Shown in pieces: positions 34,967-44,188 of a stretch of DNA of 64,000 nucleotides. The position numbers were made by a program, and so were the translations under genes. How positions within the stretch are numbered: position 1 is the first letter of the stretch; every line of letters starts with the position of its first letter. The notes below the pieces were generated by a model. The model did not search any database. It worked only from the letters and a program-made list of their open reading frames with translations, and had not been told where the DNA came from. Source of the stretch: Streptomyces sp. NBC_01485 (GTDB taxonomy: Bacteria > Actinomycetota > Actinomycetes > Streptomycetales > Streptomycetaceae); contig NZ_CP109435.1 in NCBI RefSeq assembly GCF_036227125.1, positions 992,001 to 1,056,000 on the forward strand. Direction: 5' to 3'.

Positions 34967-35566
34967 ATGCGTTCTGCTCGCATGATCCTGGCCACCGCGG
35001 CGGCTTCGGCCGCCCTCGCCATCGGCGCCCCGGGTGCCCACGCCGCCGACGGGGACTGGGAGCACGACTCCTCCTCCTACAGCAAGGAGGACGGCTCCTC
35101 CACCACGAAGGAGGAGGACTCCTCGCACGCCAAGGAGGAGGGCAAGGAGCACGGCAAGGAGGAGGACTCCTCGCACGGCAAGGAAGAAGGCAAGGAGCAC
35201 GGCAAGGACGAGGGCCACGACTCCCCGCACGGCGGCGTGCACACCGGTGGCGGCGCGCTGGCCTCGGTGAACGACACCAGCGACCACGGTACGGCCGCCA
35301 AGGACCCCAAGTACGACCCGGAGACCTACAAGGACAAGGACACCGAGAAGGACAGCGAGCACGGCAAGAACGACTCCTGGAGCGGCGACAAGGAGGAGTC
35401 GGGCGGCTGGAGCGGTGAGCACGACAAGCCCAGCGGTGGCATGCACACCGGCGGCGGAGCCCTCGCCGCGCCCTCGATGACCGCTGCCGGACTCGGCGTC
35501 CTCGCGGTCGCCGGCACCGGCCTGTACGCCCTGCGCCGCAAGAAGACGGTGGGGGGTGTGGCGTGA
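34967..35566 (+). CDS. Repeat-rich secreted surface protein with membrane anchor
   Basis: 199 aa from the ATG at 34967. A signal peptide (ILATAAASAALAIG, cleavage near AHA) leads to about 125 highly charged residues made of Lys, Glu, Asp, His and Ser. A 16-residue unit, KEEDSSHxKEEGKEHG, occurs twice in tandem, and HTGGGAL occurs twice further on. The C-terminus has a hydrophobic helix (MTAAGLGVLAVAGTGLYAL) and RRKK, like sortase-type anchors, but without a clear LPxTG. It should sit on the outer face of the membrane or in the wall. The function is unknown; metal binding through His/acidic residues is possible. Confidence 0.75.
   Translation: MRSARMILATAAASAALAIGAPGAHAADGDWEHDSSSYSKEDGSSTTKEEDSSHAKEEGKEHGKEEDSSHGKEEGKEHGKDEGHDSPHGGVHTGGGALASVNDTSDHGTAAKDPKYDPETYKDKDTEKDSEHGKNDSWSGDKEESGGWSGEHDKPSGGMHTGGGALAAPSMTAAGLGVLAVAGTGLYALRRKKTVGGVA
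35108..35203 (+). repeat. 48-bp tandem duplication inside the surface protein gene
   Basis: Two nearly identical 48-bp units start at 35108 and 35156. Each begins with AAGGAGGAGGACTCCTCGCA and encodes the 16-residue KEEDSSH unit. A third, degenerate unit follows. The units contain several ribosome-site-like GGAGG strings and a short GGAG/CTCC hairpin. The duplication suggests that repeat number can vary between strains. Confidence 0.85.
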
Positions 35567-35663
35567 CCCATGCCTGACGCGATAGCAGCCGCGGCCGCCA
35601 CCCCTGCCCCCGGTGGCGGCCCGGCCGGCTGCCCGTCGGCCACCCCTGTCGGCACCCCCGCCT

Positions 35664-35698
35664 CGCCCGTACACTGACAAATCGCAGATGTACGGGCG
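35664..35698. promoter_or_regulatory. Perfect 10-bp inverted repeat before the gene at 35721
   Basis: CGCCCGTACA (35664-35673) and TGTACGGGCG (35689-35698) are perfect reverse complements with a 15-base spacer, ending 22 bp before the ATG. It may be an operator or a 5'-UTR hairpin next to the ribosome site. No T-run follows, so it is not a typical terminator. Confidence 0.5.
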
Positions 35699-35720
35699 CA
35701 GTTGACCGGGGGGAGCCGCC

Positions 35721-37319
35721 ATGTCGGGGGACCAGTACGGCAGATACGACGACACGGGCAGTCACGACAGCAGTTTCTACGCCCCGCCGCCCATGCCCGC
35801 GGCCCCGCCGCCGGCTCCACCGGCCCCTGCGGACGGTGTGCGGGCCGTCGCGGTGGCCGTGCTCAATCTCAGCGGTCTGGGCCTGGGTTACGCGCTGGTG
35901 CGCCGCTGGGCGCTCGTGGCGCTGTGCTGGATCGCGACCGCCGTCCTGCTGTTCGCGGCCCTGCCGGCGGACCCGGACGGCGTCCCGGGCCCGGCGCTCG
36001 GCCTGTACGTCGTGTTCCTCGTCGCGGCGGCCGCGCACGGTGCGCGTGTGGGCCTGCGCACCCCGCTGGCCGGACTCCGGCAGGCGCCGCTCGCGCTCGG
36101 GCTCGGACTGCTCCTGCTCGTCGCGCCCGCCGGGGGCGTCGTCCTGTACGACGGCGCCCGGGACGAGGCGACGCAGCAGATGCTGCTCGACCGCCTCGAC
36201 AAGGCCGACCGGCTCGTGCAGGCCGCCGGTGAGCAGCCCTTCACCACGGCCCAGGCCGACTACCGCACGGCGCTGAAGGCCTACGCGGACCTGCGGGCCG
36301 ACCACCCCGGCTCCCGGGCGGCGCAGCGGGTGCCCGCGCGGATGAAGACCTTCTACACGACGGTCGGCGTCACCTACGAGCAGGGCGACTACTGCCAGGC
36401 GGTAGCGCCGCTGACCTATCTGCGCACGGTCCCCAAGAGCCTGCCCGACACGGACCTCGGCGAGCTGAAGTCCTGGCCGGACGACCGCCTGGCCACGTCG
36501 CTCTACGAGTGCGCGTCGACGGCGCTCTCGGCCGGTGAGGCCACCTGGGCCACGCAGTTCGGCGAACTGCTGACCACCTTCCCCGAGTCGGACCAGGCCG
36601 CGAAGGCCGAACCGGCGGTGGCCGCCGCCGTCGTCCGGACGGAGAAGGACCTGCGCGGGGCCGAACCCTGCGCGGCGGTCGAGCGGCTGCGCACGCTCAG
36701 CTCCCAGATCGACGGTGTGCGGGCCGATCAGGCCGAGGTCGACGCCGCTCTCGACAAGGACTCGCTGCGGGCCACCGGCAGCGCCGACGCGGGCACGTAC
36801 ACCTGTGGCGTGGACCAGTACCGGGACGGCGACTTCGACTCGGCGCAGACGACCATGACCGACTACGCCTCCGCCCACAAGACCGCCAAGAACGCGGCCC
36901 TGGCGAAGAAGATCTCGATAGCGGCGGAGATCGCCCAGACGGTGCCGGCCGCCGGCAAGACCCTGCCGACGGCCCGAAAGGGCGGCAGCATCTCGGTCAC
37001 GGTGCAGAACGACAGCCCCGACGAAATCACCGTCCTCTATACGGGGCCGGTCACCGGCAGCTTCGTCCTCAAGGGGTGCGGCAGTTGCAAGGCGTATTCC
37101 ATGGTGAGCACCATCACGCCGGGTTTCGAACCGTGCAGCGACAGCGGCAGGAACTATCCGCAGCGCACCATCAGCCTGCCGGTCGGCACCACGTACTTCC
37201 TGCACAAGCCGATGAACGACAGCCTCGACACGCCCGCGTCGGACACGGCCAAGCTCGAGTCGGGCTACATCTACACCGAGTGCGCCTACACGACGCAGAG
37301 CCTGGGGACGATCTCCTGA
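35721..37319 (+). CDS. Membrane protein with extracytoplasmic TPR-like region
   Basis: 532 aa; ribosome site GGGGGGAG before the ATG. A Pro-rich cytoplasmic N-terminus (about 40 residues) is followed by four hydrophobic segments (about 40-145: VAVAVLNLSGLGLGYALV, CWIATAVLLFAALP, YVVFLVAAAAHG, LALGLGLLLLVAPAGGVVLY). The remaining 380 residues are soluble. They have helical repeats with regular Tyr/Ala/Asp patterns (YRTALKAYADLRADHPGS, CGVDQYRDGDFDSAQTTM) like tetratricopeptides, and a C-terminal beta domain with Cys pairs (GCGSCKAYS). I do not recognise the family. It may be a surface assembly or envelope protein. Confidence 0.75.
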   Translation: MSGDQYGRYDDTGSHDSSFYAPPPMPAAPPPAPPAPADGVRAVAVAVLNLSGLGLGYALVRRWALVALCWIATAVLLFAALPADPDGVPGPALGLYVVFLVAAAAHGARVGLRTPLAGLRQAPLALGLGLLLLVAPAGGVVLYDGARDEATQQMLLDRLDKADRLVQAAGEQPFTTAQADYRTALKAYADLRADHPGSRAAQRVPARMKTFYTTVGVTYEQGDYCQAVAPLTYLRTVPKSLPDTDLGELKSWPDDRLATSLYECASTALSAGEATWATQFGELLTTFPESDQAAKAEPAVAAAVVRTEKDLRGAEPCAAVERLRTLSSQIDGVRADQAEVDAALDKDSLRATGSADAGTYTCGVDQYRDGDFDSAQTTMTDYASAHKTAKNAALAKKISIAAEIAQTVPAAGKTLPTARKGGSISVTVQNDSPDEITVLYTGPVTGSFVLKGCGSCKAYSMVSTITPGFEPCSDSGRNYPQRTISLPVGTTYFLHKPMNDSLDTPASDTAKLESGYIYTECAYTTQSLGTIS

Positions 37320-37333
37320 ACGGAAGGTGAAAA

Positions 37334-37354
37334 AGGGGTGTGAATTCCGCCCCT
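37334..37354 (+). terminator. Weak hairpin after the membrane protein gene
   Basis: AGGGGTG and CGCCCCT pair over 7 bp (one G-U) around a 7-base loop, 15 bp after the stop codon. There is no T-run, so it may only partly terminate transcription before the carboxypeptidase gene. Confidence 0.35.
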
Positions 37355-37466
37355 GAATAACCGACAGTCAGTCAATTCGTTACCTGTGGGTCGCATGTGA
37401 CGGGTGATATGGTGCGCCCGAATTCTCTTGTTGCTGGGCCCCCACACGAAAGCCTTGAGACGATCC

Positions 37467-38840
37467 ATGAACGACATAACGGCAGAAACCCCCGCAAGCG
37501 CCTTTGTCCCGGGCGGTCGACGCCGACACCGTAAGGCCAAGCAGAGCGGCATGGGCGTCCGGCGGGCGCTCGTCATCGCGCTGGCCCTTCCCGTCACATC
37601 GGCGGCCCTGGCCGGCCCCTCGGCGTTCGCCGCCGACAAGGGCATCGGCACGACGGCCAAGGACACCGCGCCGAGCCAGGGGCTCGACGCGGACGACCAG
37701 CAGATGGTCACGAACCTCGAGACCCGGGTGCTCGACCAGCGCCTGGGCAACGACGTCAGCGGCGTGGTCCTCGACTCCGAGTCGGACGCCACGCTGTGGG
37801 ACCACAACGCGGCGACGGCGCTGATGCCGGCGTCCAACGTCAAGCTCGCCACGTCGACCGCGGCCCTCACGGTGCTCGGCCCCGACCACCGGTTCACCAC
37901 GAAGGTCTCCTACGGCAACGGCACCCTCACCCTCATCGGGGGCGGCGACCGGACGCTGACCACCGCCGACCTCGCCGAGCTGGCGAAGGACGCGGTGGCC
38001 GGGCTGAAGGCCGCGGGGCTGACGTCGGTGAAGGTCGCCGTGGACGACAGCCTCTTCCCCGAGCCGACGCTGGCCAACGGCTGGAACACCGGCTACTACC
38101 CCGACTCGGTCGCCCCGGTGCGGGCGCTCGTCGTCGACGGGCACGGGGTGCAGGACACGTCCCTCGACGCCGGGCAGGTCTTCGCCAAGCAGCTCACCGC
38201 GGCGGGCGTCACCGTCGACGGCACGGTCGCCCGCGCCACGGCGAGCCTGACCGACGTGCCGGTCGCCCGGCACAGGTCGGCGCCGCTGTCGGCCATCGTC
38301 CACACGATGCTCAAGACCAGCGACAACAACATGGCCGAGACCCTGCTGCGGATGACCGCCCTGGGCGCGGGCCGCCCGGCGACGTTCGACGGCGGCACGG
38401 AGGTCGTGCGCGAGGTCCTGAGCAAGAAGTACGGCGTCTCGCTCACCAACTTCGAGATGTACGACGGCAGCGGCCTGTCACGGGCCGACCGGATCCCGGC
38501 CGCCACCCTCGCGGAGATCCTGGAGCTGCTGACGGAGCCCCGCTACGCCGACACCCTCGGTTCCATCCGCGACGGTCTGCCCGTCGCCGGTGAGGCCGGC
38601 AGCACGCTCGGTCCGGAGTGGGGCCGCTTCGACGACGTGAACTCCAAGTGCGCGGTCGGCAAGGTGCAGGCGAAGACCGGCACCCTCACCGGGGCAATCG
38701 CCCTGAGCGGTCTGACGCAGGGCAAGGACGGCAAGTGGAAGGTGTTCTCCTTCATCGAGAACGGCTCCACGGCCAACCCGAACGACATCAAGGACGCGAT
38801 GGACGGCCTCGCGGCGACGGTGAACGGCTGCTGGGCGTGA
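37467..38840 (+). CDS. dacB: D-alanyl-D-alanine carboxypeptidase/endopeptidase (PBP4, S13 family)
   Basis: 457 aa from the ATG at 37467; the upstream part of the open frame is not family-like. An Arg/Lys-rich n-region and the hydrophobic RRALVIALALPVTSAALAG form a long signal peptide. The three penicillin-binding motifs are present: SxxK as PASNVKLA (Ser123), SxN as TSDNNMAE (Ser285) and KTG as AKTGTLTG (Lys403). S13 enzymes trim D-Ala from peptidoglycan stem peptides or cut cross-links outside the membrane. The gene ends before a strong hairpin, and it is convergent with the LacI regulator. Confidence 0.93.
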   Translation: MNDITAETPASAFVPGGRRRHRKAKQSGMGVRRALVIALALPVTSAALAGPSAFAADKGIGTTAKDTAPSQGLDADDQQMVTNLETRVLDQRLGNDVSGVVLDSESDATLWDHNAATALMPASNVKLATSTAALTVLGPDHRFTTKVSYGNGTLTLIGGGDRTLTTADLAELAKDAVAGLKAAGLTSVKVAVDDSLFPEPTLANGWNTGYYPDSVAPVRALVVDGHGVQDTSLDAGQVFAKQLTAAGVTVDGTVARATASLTDVPVARHRSAPLSAIVHTMLKTSDNNMAETLLRMTALGAGRPATFDGGTEVVREVLSKKYGVSLTNFEMYDGSGLSRADRIPAATLAEILELLTEPRYADTLGSIRDGLPVAGEAGSTLGPEWGRFDDVNSKCAVGKVQAKTGTLTGAIALSGLTQGKDGKWKVFSFIENGSTANPNDIKDAMDGLAATVNGCWA

Positions 38841-38858
38841 CGCGGTAGGGCATGAAGA

Positions 38859-38891
38859 AGAGAGGGCCGGCGCCCGGCGCCGGCCCTCTCT
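38859..38891. terminator. Perfect 16-bp hairpin between convergent genes
   Basis: AGAGAGGGCCGGCGCC is followed almost at once by its exact reverse complement, ending at 38891. It lies 19 bp after the carboxypeptidase stop and 26 bp before the end of the LacI gene. Purines on one side and TCTC on the other suit a bidirectional terminator of the streptomycete type without a T-run. Confidence 0.85.
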
Positions 38892-38916
38892 CATCGCGTC
38901 AGGCCGCCTCACCGTG

Positions 38917-39951
38917 TCAGGCGGCCGGCTCCGATGTGGTGGTGCGCAGGACCAGGCGGGGGGTGAGGACGACCTCCCGGGGGTCCGTGCGGCCCTGGTC
39001 CAGGCGTTCCACGGCGGCGGTGACCGCGTAGTGGGCCTGCTCCCGGGCGCCCTGGCTGACCGTCGTGAGGTTGAAGCAGCTCAGGCGGGAGGTCGTGTCG
39101 TCGTCGTAGCCGGCCACGGAGACCTGTCCCGGGACGGCGACGCCCGCGCGGAACAGGGCGGCGAGGACGCCGATGGCGGACTGGTCGTTGAACGCGACGA
39201 CCGCCGTGGGCAGGTCGCCGCCGTCGAGTATCTGGTGCGCCGCGCGCTCACCCGCCGCCTCGGTGTGGTCGCCGTGCAGCACCCGGATGTGGGCGTCGAG
39301 GCCGCGGCGGCGCATGGCCGTGCGGTAGCCGCGGCGCCGGTCGGTGGCGATGACGCCCTTGCCGCCGTCGACGTAGACGATCTCGCGGTGTCCGAGATCC
39401 ACCAGGTGGTCGACGATCTGGCCGACACCGTCCTCGTCCGCGGTGCGGACGACGTCCAGGCCGGCGTCGGCTATCCGGCGGCCCACGGTGATGACGGGCG
39501 ACTTGCGGTCGAGGATGGCGAGCGCGTCCGCGGAGGCGGTCGGACCGAGCAGGATCAGCGCCTCGCTGCGGAAGGCCAGCAGCGTCTCCACGGCGGTGTG
39601 TTCGTCGCGGGTGCGGGTGAGGGTGCTCAGAACGAGGTCATAGCCGACGTCCTCGGCGGCCGTGTGCAGATGCTCGACGAGTTCGGCGTGGAACGGGCTG
39701 TGAATATCCACCATGACGCCTAGGAGGCGGGTGCGCCTGCTGGCCAGCATACTGGCCGTGCGATCGACCTGATAGCCGAGGTCGGCAGCCGCCCTCAGCA
39801 CCCGCTCCCGGGTCCGTTCACTCGGCCCGGGCACCCCCCGGAGCACCAGTGACACCGACGCCGTGGACACGCCCACCCGTGCGGCCACGTCCTCCAGCCT
39901 GGGGCGCTTGTGCGTGCCGTTCCGCTGACGTGCGGAATCACCCTCGTCCAC
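38917..39951 (-). CDS. LacI-family repressor of the inositol genes (inferred)
   Basis: 344 aa from a GTG at 39951 with GGGGAGG a few bases before; the longer open frame upstream has no family-like sequence. The helix-turn-helix (LEDVAARVGVSTASVSLVLR) is at about residues 15-34 and the hinge helix at MLASRRTR, followed by a periplasmic-binding-like sensor domain (DEDGVGQIVDHLVDLGHREI). It is divergent from a sugar importer, and the 14-bp palindrome TTAAAGCGCTTTAA, a typical LacI-type operator, lies 77 bp upstream. The same palindrome recurs before iolC, so it probably represses both units until an inositol-derived inducer binds. Confidence 0.88.
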   Translation of the reverse strand: MDEGDSARQRNGTHKRPRLEDVAARVGVSTASVSLVLRGVPGPSERTRERVLRAAADLGYQVDRTASMLASRRTRLLGVMVDIHSPFHAELVEHLHTAAEDVGYDLVLSTLTRTRDEHTAVETLLAFRSEALILLGPTASADALAILDRKSPVITVGRRIADAGLDVVRTADEDGVGQIVDHLVDLGHREIVYVDGGKGVIATDRRRGYRTAMRRRGLDAHIRVLHGDHTEAAGERAAHQILDGGDLPTAVVAFNDQSAIGVLAALFRAGVAVPGQVSVAGYDDDTTSRLSCFNLTTVSQGAREQAHYAVTAAVERLDQGRTDPREVVLTPRLVLRTTTSEPAA

Positions 39952-40027
39952 TCGTGCCTCCCCGCCGGAAATCTCCTTGCGCAACACCCTTGACACGCTC
40001 GCGAAACAAGGATGATAGTACCAGGAC

Positions 40028-40041
40028 TTAAAGCGCTTTAA
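40028..40041. promoter_or_regulatory. LacI-type operator TTAAAGCGCTTTAA (copy 1)
   Basis: A perfect 14-bp palindrome with the central CG typical of LacI-family sites, in the 275-bp region between the divergent regulator and importer genes. An identical copy lies at 44132. It could control both divergent promoters and autoregulate the repressor. Confidence 0.75.
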
Positions 40042-40226
40042 ATTGTCCTGATGTTCCAACCAAGTCCGGCCCGACGCCCACAAGGCGCTCGCCCTCGACT
40101 CGGCCGCACCACGAACCTCCCGCGACCCACCGTGAAGCGCGAGCACAGCGGCCACCCTTAGCCATAGATTCAGCCTTAGAGCAGCCATCGGTCCACCCCC
40201 CTCCTGCACAGTGAGGTGCACGAAGC

Positions 40227-41246
40227 ATGAATCGCTTGTCCCTTCCCCGTTCCCGCAGAATCGTCCCCGTCGTGGCCGTGGCCGCAGCGGCCGCACTGAC
40301 CGTCGCGGGCTGTTCCAGCAGCTCGGGCGGCAAGAAGGCCGAGGACAGCGCGGCCGGAGTCTCGGCCGGCAAAGCGGACACGCCCCGTATGACCATCGCG
40401 ATGGTCACGCACGCGCCCTCGGGTGACACCTTCTGGGACACCATCCGCAAGGGCGCCGAGGCCGCCGCCGCCAAGGACAACGTCAAGCTGATCTACTCCA
40501 ACGACGAGACGGCCGGCGACCAGGCCAACCTGGTGCAGAACGCGATCGACCAGAAGGTCGACGGCATCGCGGTCACCCTCGCCAAGCCGGACGCCCTCAA
40601 GGACGTCGTCGCCAAGGCGGAGAAGGCCGGCATCCCGGTCGTCGGCCTCAACGCGGGCCTCAGCGTCTGGAAGCAGCAGGGCCTGCTGTCGTTCTTCGGC
40701 CAGGACGAGGCCGTGTCGGGCCAGGCGCTCGGCACCAAGATCAACGGCACCGGCGCCAAGCACGCCCTGTGCGTCATCCAGGCCCAGGGCGACGTGAACC
40801 TCGAAGAGCGCTGCGCCGGCGTGAAGAAGACGTTCAGCGGCAAGACCGACATCCTTTACGTCAACGGCACCGACATGCCGTCCGTGAAGTCGACGATCAC
40901 CGCGAAGCTCAAGCAGGACAGCTCCATCGACGAGGTCGTCACCCTCGGCGCCCCCGTCGCGCTGACCGCCACGCAGTCGGTGTCCGAGGCGGGCAGCAAG
41001 GCGAAGATCGCGACCTTCGACCTCAACAAGGACATGGTCTCCGCCATCGAGAAGGGGACCATCCAGTTCGCCGTCGACCAGCAGCCCTTCCTCCAGGGCT
41101 ACCTCGCGGTCGACTCCCTGTGGCTGTACAAGACCAACGGCAACTTCAGCGGCGGCGGCGAGCAGCCGGTGCTGACCGGCCCGGCCTTCGTCGACAAGAC
41201 CAACGTCGAGGCCGTCGCCAAGTTCGCCGCGAAGGGCACGAGGTGA
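40227..41246 (+). CDS. CUT2-type sugar ABC transporter substrate-binding lipoprotein (probably inositol)
   Basis: 339 aa. A basic n-region and Ala-rich core end in a lipobox, LTVAGC, with Ser-rich residues after the Cys, so the protein is anchored outside the membrane. The binding fold is of the ribose/inositol type: [20 protein letters not shown], then [24 protein letters not shown] and [13 protein letters not shown]. Its stop overlaps the permease start. The setting in an inositol locus and its divergence from the LacI gene suggest myo-inositol as ligand, which the sequence alone does not prove. Confidence 0.9.
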   Translation: MNRLSLPRSRRIVPVVAVAAAAALTVAGCSSSSGGKKAEDSAAGVSAGKADTPRMTIAMVTHAPSGDTFWDTIRKGAEAAAAKDNVKLIYSNDETAGDQANLVQNAIDQKVDGIAVTLAKPDALKDVVAKAEKAGIPVVGLNAGLSVWKQQGLLSFFGQDEAVSGQALGTKINGTGAKHALCVIQAQGDVNLEERCAGVKKTFSGKTDILYVNGTDMPSVKSTITAKLKQDSSIDEVVTLGAPVALTATQSVSEAGSKAKIATFDLNKDMVSAIEKGTIQFAVDQQPFLQGYLAVDSLWLYKTNGNFSGGGEQPVLTGPAFVDKTNVEAVAKFAAKGTR

Positions 41247-42322
41247 TGAGTGTGACTCAGCAGGCTGCGCCGGCGGTGACCACACCGCCGGCCTCCGGCC
41301 CGAAGCAGACCGACGGCCGGACGGCACAGCGTCCGCTGGCCCTCCGGTTGTTGGCCCGGCCCGAGGTGGGTGTCTTCCTCGGCGCCGTAGCGGTGTACGT
41401 GTTCTTCCTGATAACCGCCGCGCCGGTGCGCGACGGCAGCTCGATGGCCAACATCCTGTATCAGTCGTCGACGATCGGGATCATGGCCCTTCCGGTGGCG
41501 CTGCTGATGATCGGCGGCGAGTTCGACCTCTCGGCCGGTGTCGCCGTCATCACCTCGGCGCTCACCGCGAGCATGCTCAGCTTCCAGCTCACGGCGAACA
41601 TCTGGGTCGGCGTGTTCGTCGCCCTGGCGGTGTCGCTGGGGGTCGGCTTCTTCAACGGCTGGGTGATGGTACGGACCGGGCTGCCGAGCTTCCTCGTCAC
41701 CCTGGGCACCTTCCTGATCCTCCAGGGCGTCAACCTCGCGGTGACCAAGCTGATCACCACCAACGTGGCGACCGACGACATCAGCGACATGGACGGCTTC
41801 GGCCAGGCCAAGGCGCTCTTCGCCTCGTCCTTCGACATCGGCGACGTCCAGGTCAAGATCACCGTGGTGTGGTGGCTGGTCTTCGCCGCCATCGCCACCT
41901 GGGTCCTGCTGCGTACCAAGTACGGCAACTGGATCTTCGCTGTCGGCGGGAACAAGGAGAGCGCGCGGGCCGTCGGCGTGCCCGTGACGTTCACCAAGAT
42001 CTCGCTGTTCATGCTGGTCGGTTTCGGCGCCTGGTTCGTCGGCATGCACCAGCTGTTCACGTTCAACACCGTGCAGTCCGGCGAGGGCGTCGGCCAGGAG
42101 CTGATCTACATCGCGGCGGCCGTCATCGGCGGCTGCCTGCTGACCGGCGGCTACGGCTCGGCGATCGGCCCGGTCTTCGGCGCGTTCATGTTCGGCATGG
42201 TGCAGCAGGGCATCGTCTACGCCGGCTGGAACCCCGACTGGTTCAAGGCCTTCCTCGGCGTCATGCTCCTCGGCGCCACCCTGATCAACCTGTGGGTCCA
42301 GCGCACGGCCACCCGGAGGTGA
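41246..42322 (+). CDS. CUT2-type sugar ABC transporter permease
   Basis: 358 aa; ATG overlaps the previous stop. About nine to ten membrane helices, with the family motifs [37 protein letters not shown] and [15 protein letters not shown] (the ATPase-contact loop region), and [20 protein letters not shown] at the end. It forms the membrane channel, probably as a dimer, for the importer made with the neighbouring binding protein and ATPase. Confidence 0.92.
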   Translation: MSVTQQAAPAVTTPPASGPKQTDGRTAQRPLALRLLARPEVGVFLGAVAVYVFFLITAAPVRDGSSMANILYQSSTIGIMALPVALLMIGGEFDLSAGVAVITSALTASMLSFQLTANIWVGVFVALAVSLGVGFFNGWVMVRTGLPSFLVTLGTFLILQGVNLAVTKLITTNVATDDISDMDGFGQAKALFASSFDIGDVQVKITVVWWLVFAAIATWVLLRTKYGNWIFAVGGNKESARAVGVPVTFTKISLFMLVGFGAWFVGMHQLFTFNTVQSGEGVGQELIYIAAAVIGGCLLTGGYGSAIGPVFGAFMFGMVQQGIVYAGWNPDWFKAFLGVMLLGATLINLWVQRTATRR

Positions 42323-42330
42323 CCACTCTT

Positions 42331-43197
42331 ATGACCATCACGAACGACACCACGACCGACGACACCTCGACCGAAGAGGCCGCTGTCGTCGAGCTGAAGG
42401 CCACGGGCAAGTCCTACGGCAACATCCGTGCCCTGCACGGTGTGAGCCTCGCCGTGCACCCCGGCAAGGTGACCTGCGTCCTCGGTGACAACGGCGCCGG
42501 CAAGTCCACCCTCATCAAGATCATCTCCGGGCTGCACCAGCACACCGAGGGCGAGTTCCTCGTCGACGGCGAACCGGTGCACTTCACCACCCCGCGCCAG
42601 GCCCTCGACCGCGGCATCGCCACCGTCTACCAGGACCTCGCCACCGTCCCGCTGATGCCCGTCTGGCGGAACTTCTTTCTCGGCTCCGAGCTCACCAAGG
42701 GCCCCTGGCCCGTACGGCGTCTCGACATCGAGAAGATGAAGAAGACCGCCGACGAGGAGCTCCGCAACATGGGCATCGTCCTCGACGACCTGGACCAGCC
42801 CATCGGCACGCTGTCCGGCGGCCAGCGCCAGTGCGTGGCCATCGCCCGCGCCGTCCACTTCGGCGCCCGCGTCCTCATCCTGGACGAGCCCACCGCCGCC
42901 CTCGGCGTCAAGCAGTCCGGCGTGGTCCTGAAGTACATCGCCGCCGCCCGCGACCGCGGCCTCGGCGTCATCTTCATCACCCACAACCCCCACCACGCCT
43001 ACATGGTCGGCGACCACTTCAGCGTCCTGCGCCTCGGCACCATGGAACTCTCCGCCGACCGCAGCGAAGTCAGCCTCGAAGAACTCACCAACCACATGGC
43101 CGGCGGCGCCGAACTCGCGGCCCTGAAGCACGAGTTGGCCCAAGTGCGCGGCGTGGACGTCGAGGAGCTCCCCGACGCCGCCACCGTCTCCTCCTGA
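42331..43197 (+). CDS. CUT2-type sugar ABC transporter ATP-binding protein
   Basis: 288 aa; CGGAGGTG 9 bp before the ATG. One nucleotide-binding domain: Walker [11 protein letters not shown]-loop region ATVYQDLAT, signature LSGGQRQ and Walker [12 protein letters not shown], followed by the switch His in ITHNP. Most ribose-type importers (RbsA) have two fused NBDs, about 500 aa; single-domain forms work as dimers. The last 20 residues are a short charged extension. Confidence 0.92.
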   Translation: MTITNDTTTDDTSTEEAAVVELKATGKSYGNIRALHGVSLAVHPGKVTCVLGDNGAGKSTLIKIISGLHQHTEGEFLVDGEPVHFTTPRQALDRGIATVYQDLATVPLMPVWRNFFLGSELTKGPWPVRRLDIEKMKKTADEELRNMGIVLDDLDQPIGTLSGGQRQCVAIARAVHFGARVLILDEPTAALGVKQSGVVLKYIAAARDRGLGVIFITHNPHHAYMVGDHFSVLRLGTMELSADRSEVSLEELTNHMAGGAELAALKHELAQVRGVDVEELPDAATVSS

Positions 43198-43223
43198 CCG
43201 ACACATCCGGAAGGCAACCCGTC

Positions 43224-44081
43224 GTGAAGATCGCCCTCGACCCGTACATGATCCGCAACGTGCCGTTGCTCGAACTGCCCGCAGTGGTGGCCGAGTTGGG
43301 CTACGAGTGGATCGAGCTGTCTCCTCGGGAGGACTTCATCCCGTTCTTCCGGCACCCCCGCGTGGACGACGCCACCGTGCGTAAGTTCCGCAAGGCGCTG
43401 GACACGGCGGGTGTCGGTATCTCCTCGCTGCTGCCGCTGTTCCGCTGGTCGGGTCCGGACGAGGACGCCCGGCAGGCGGCCGTACGGTACTGGAAGCGTT
43501 CGATCCAGATCGCCGCGGACCTCGGTGTGGACAGCATGATCTCGGAGTTCAACGGGCGGCCCGAGGACTCCGACCGCAGCGAGGCGCAGTTCTGGAAGTC
43601 GCTGGAGGAGCTGCTGCCGGTGTTCGAGCGGGAGGGCGTCCGGCTCGCCCTGGAGCCGCACCCGGACGACTTCATCGAGAACGGGTACGACGCGGTCAAC
43701 CTGATCCGGGGCATCAACAACCCCAACGTCAGCTTCCTGTACTGCGCCCCGCACACGTTCCACATCGGCAACGACGCCCCGGGCATCATCAAGTACGCCG
43801 GTGACCTGCTGACCCACGTGCACCTGGCCGACGTCTTCGACCACAACGCGTCCTCCGGGAACCGGTACATCCTCAACCCGCCCGGCACCACGGCACGTGT
43901 CCACCAGCACCTCGACATGGGCGAGGGCGAGGTCGACTTCGACGAGCTGTTCCGCGAGCTGAAGGCGAACGGTTTCGACGGCACCCTCACCGCGTGTGTC
44001 TTCGCGTGGGAGGAACGGGCCAAGGAGTCCTCGGTGTTCATGCGCGAGAAGATCACCGAGTACCTGTCCGCGGCGCAGTAG
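43224..44081 (+). CDS. Sugar phosphate isomerase/epimerase (IolE/IolH-like TIM barrel)
   Basis: 285 aa from a GTG. The xylose-isomerase-like TIM barrel is shown by YEWIELSPREDFIPFF, VRLALEPHPDDFIENGYD and THVHLADVFDHNASSGNR, with the metal-binding Glu, His and Asp typical of the family. In inositol loci such proteins are IolE (2-keto-myo-inositol dehydratase), IolI (isomerase) or IolH of unknown role. It ends the importer operon and is followed by the second operator. A second, different family member lies at 51548. Confidence 0.8.
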   Translation: MKIALDPYMIRNVPLLELPAVVAELGYEWIELSPREDFIPFFRHPRVDDATVRKFRKALDTAGVGISSLLPLFRWSGPDEDARQAAVRYWKRSIQIAADLGVDSMISEFNGRPEDSDRSEAQFWKSLEELLPVFEREGVRLALEPHPDDFIENGYDAVNLIRGINNPNVSFLYCAPHTFHIGNDAPGIIKYAGDLLTHVHLADVFDHNASSGNRYILNPPGTTARVHQHLDMGEGEVDFDELFRELKANGFDGTLTACVFAWEERAKESSVFMREKITEYLSAAQ

Positions 44082-44131
44082 CCACTCCCCCCTGTGCCGG
44101 CAGGTGAGCAGGGGCGTCGTCCGCGCTTTTC

Positions 44132-44145
44132 TTAAAGCGCTTTAA
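44132..44145. promoter_or_regulatory. LacI-type operator TTAAAGCGCTTTAA (copy 2)
   Basis: Identical to the site at 40028, placed 44 bp before the iolC start. It should overlap or follow the promoter of the iolC-aldolase-iolB-iolD-iolA unit. A small CCCCTG/CAGGGG inverted repeat at 44089-44114 lies just upstream and may end the importer transcript. Confidence 0.75.
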
Positions 44146-44188
44146 CAGTCACCACCGAAACAGTCACCACCGAGAGGAAACCAGCGAG

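Noticed and set aside
36060..36300. Alternative Arg/Ser-rich plus-strand frames inside the membrane protein gene
   Set aside because: They have no family resemblance and are shadows of the frame at 35721.
37404..37466. An earlier start for the carboxypeptidase
   Set aside because: The extra 21 residues are not family-like and would precede a good signal-peptide start at 37467.
39952..40296. A 115-residue N-terminal extension of the LacI regulator
   Set aside because: It crosses the operator and promoter region, while a GTG with a good ribosome site directly precedes the helix-turn-helix.
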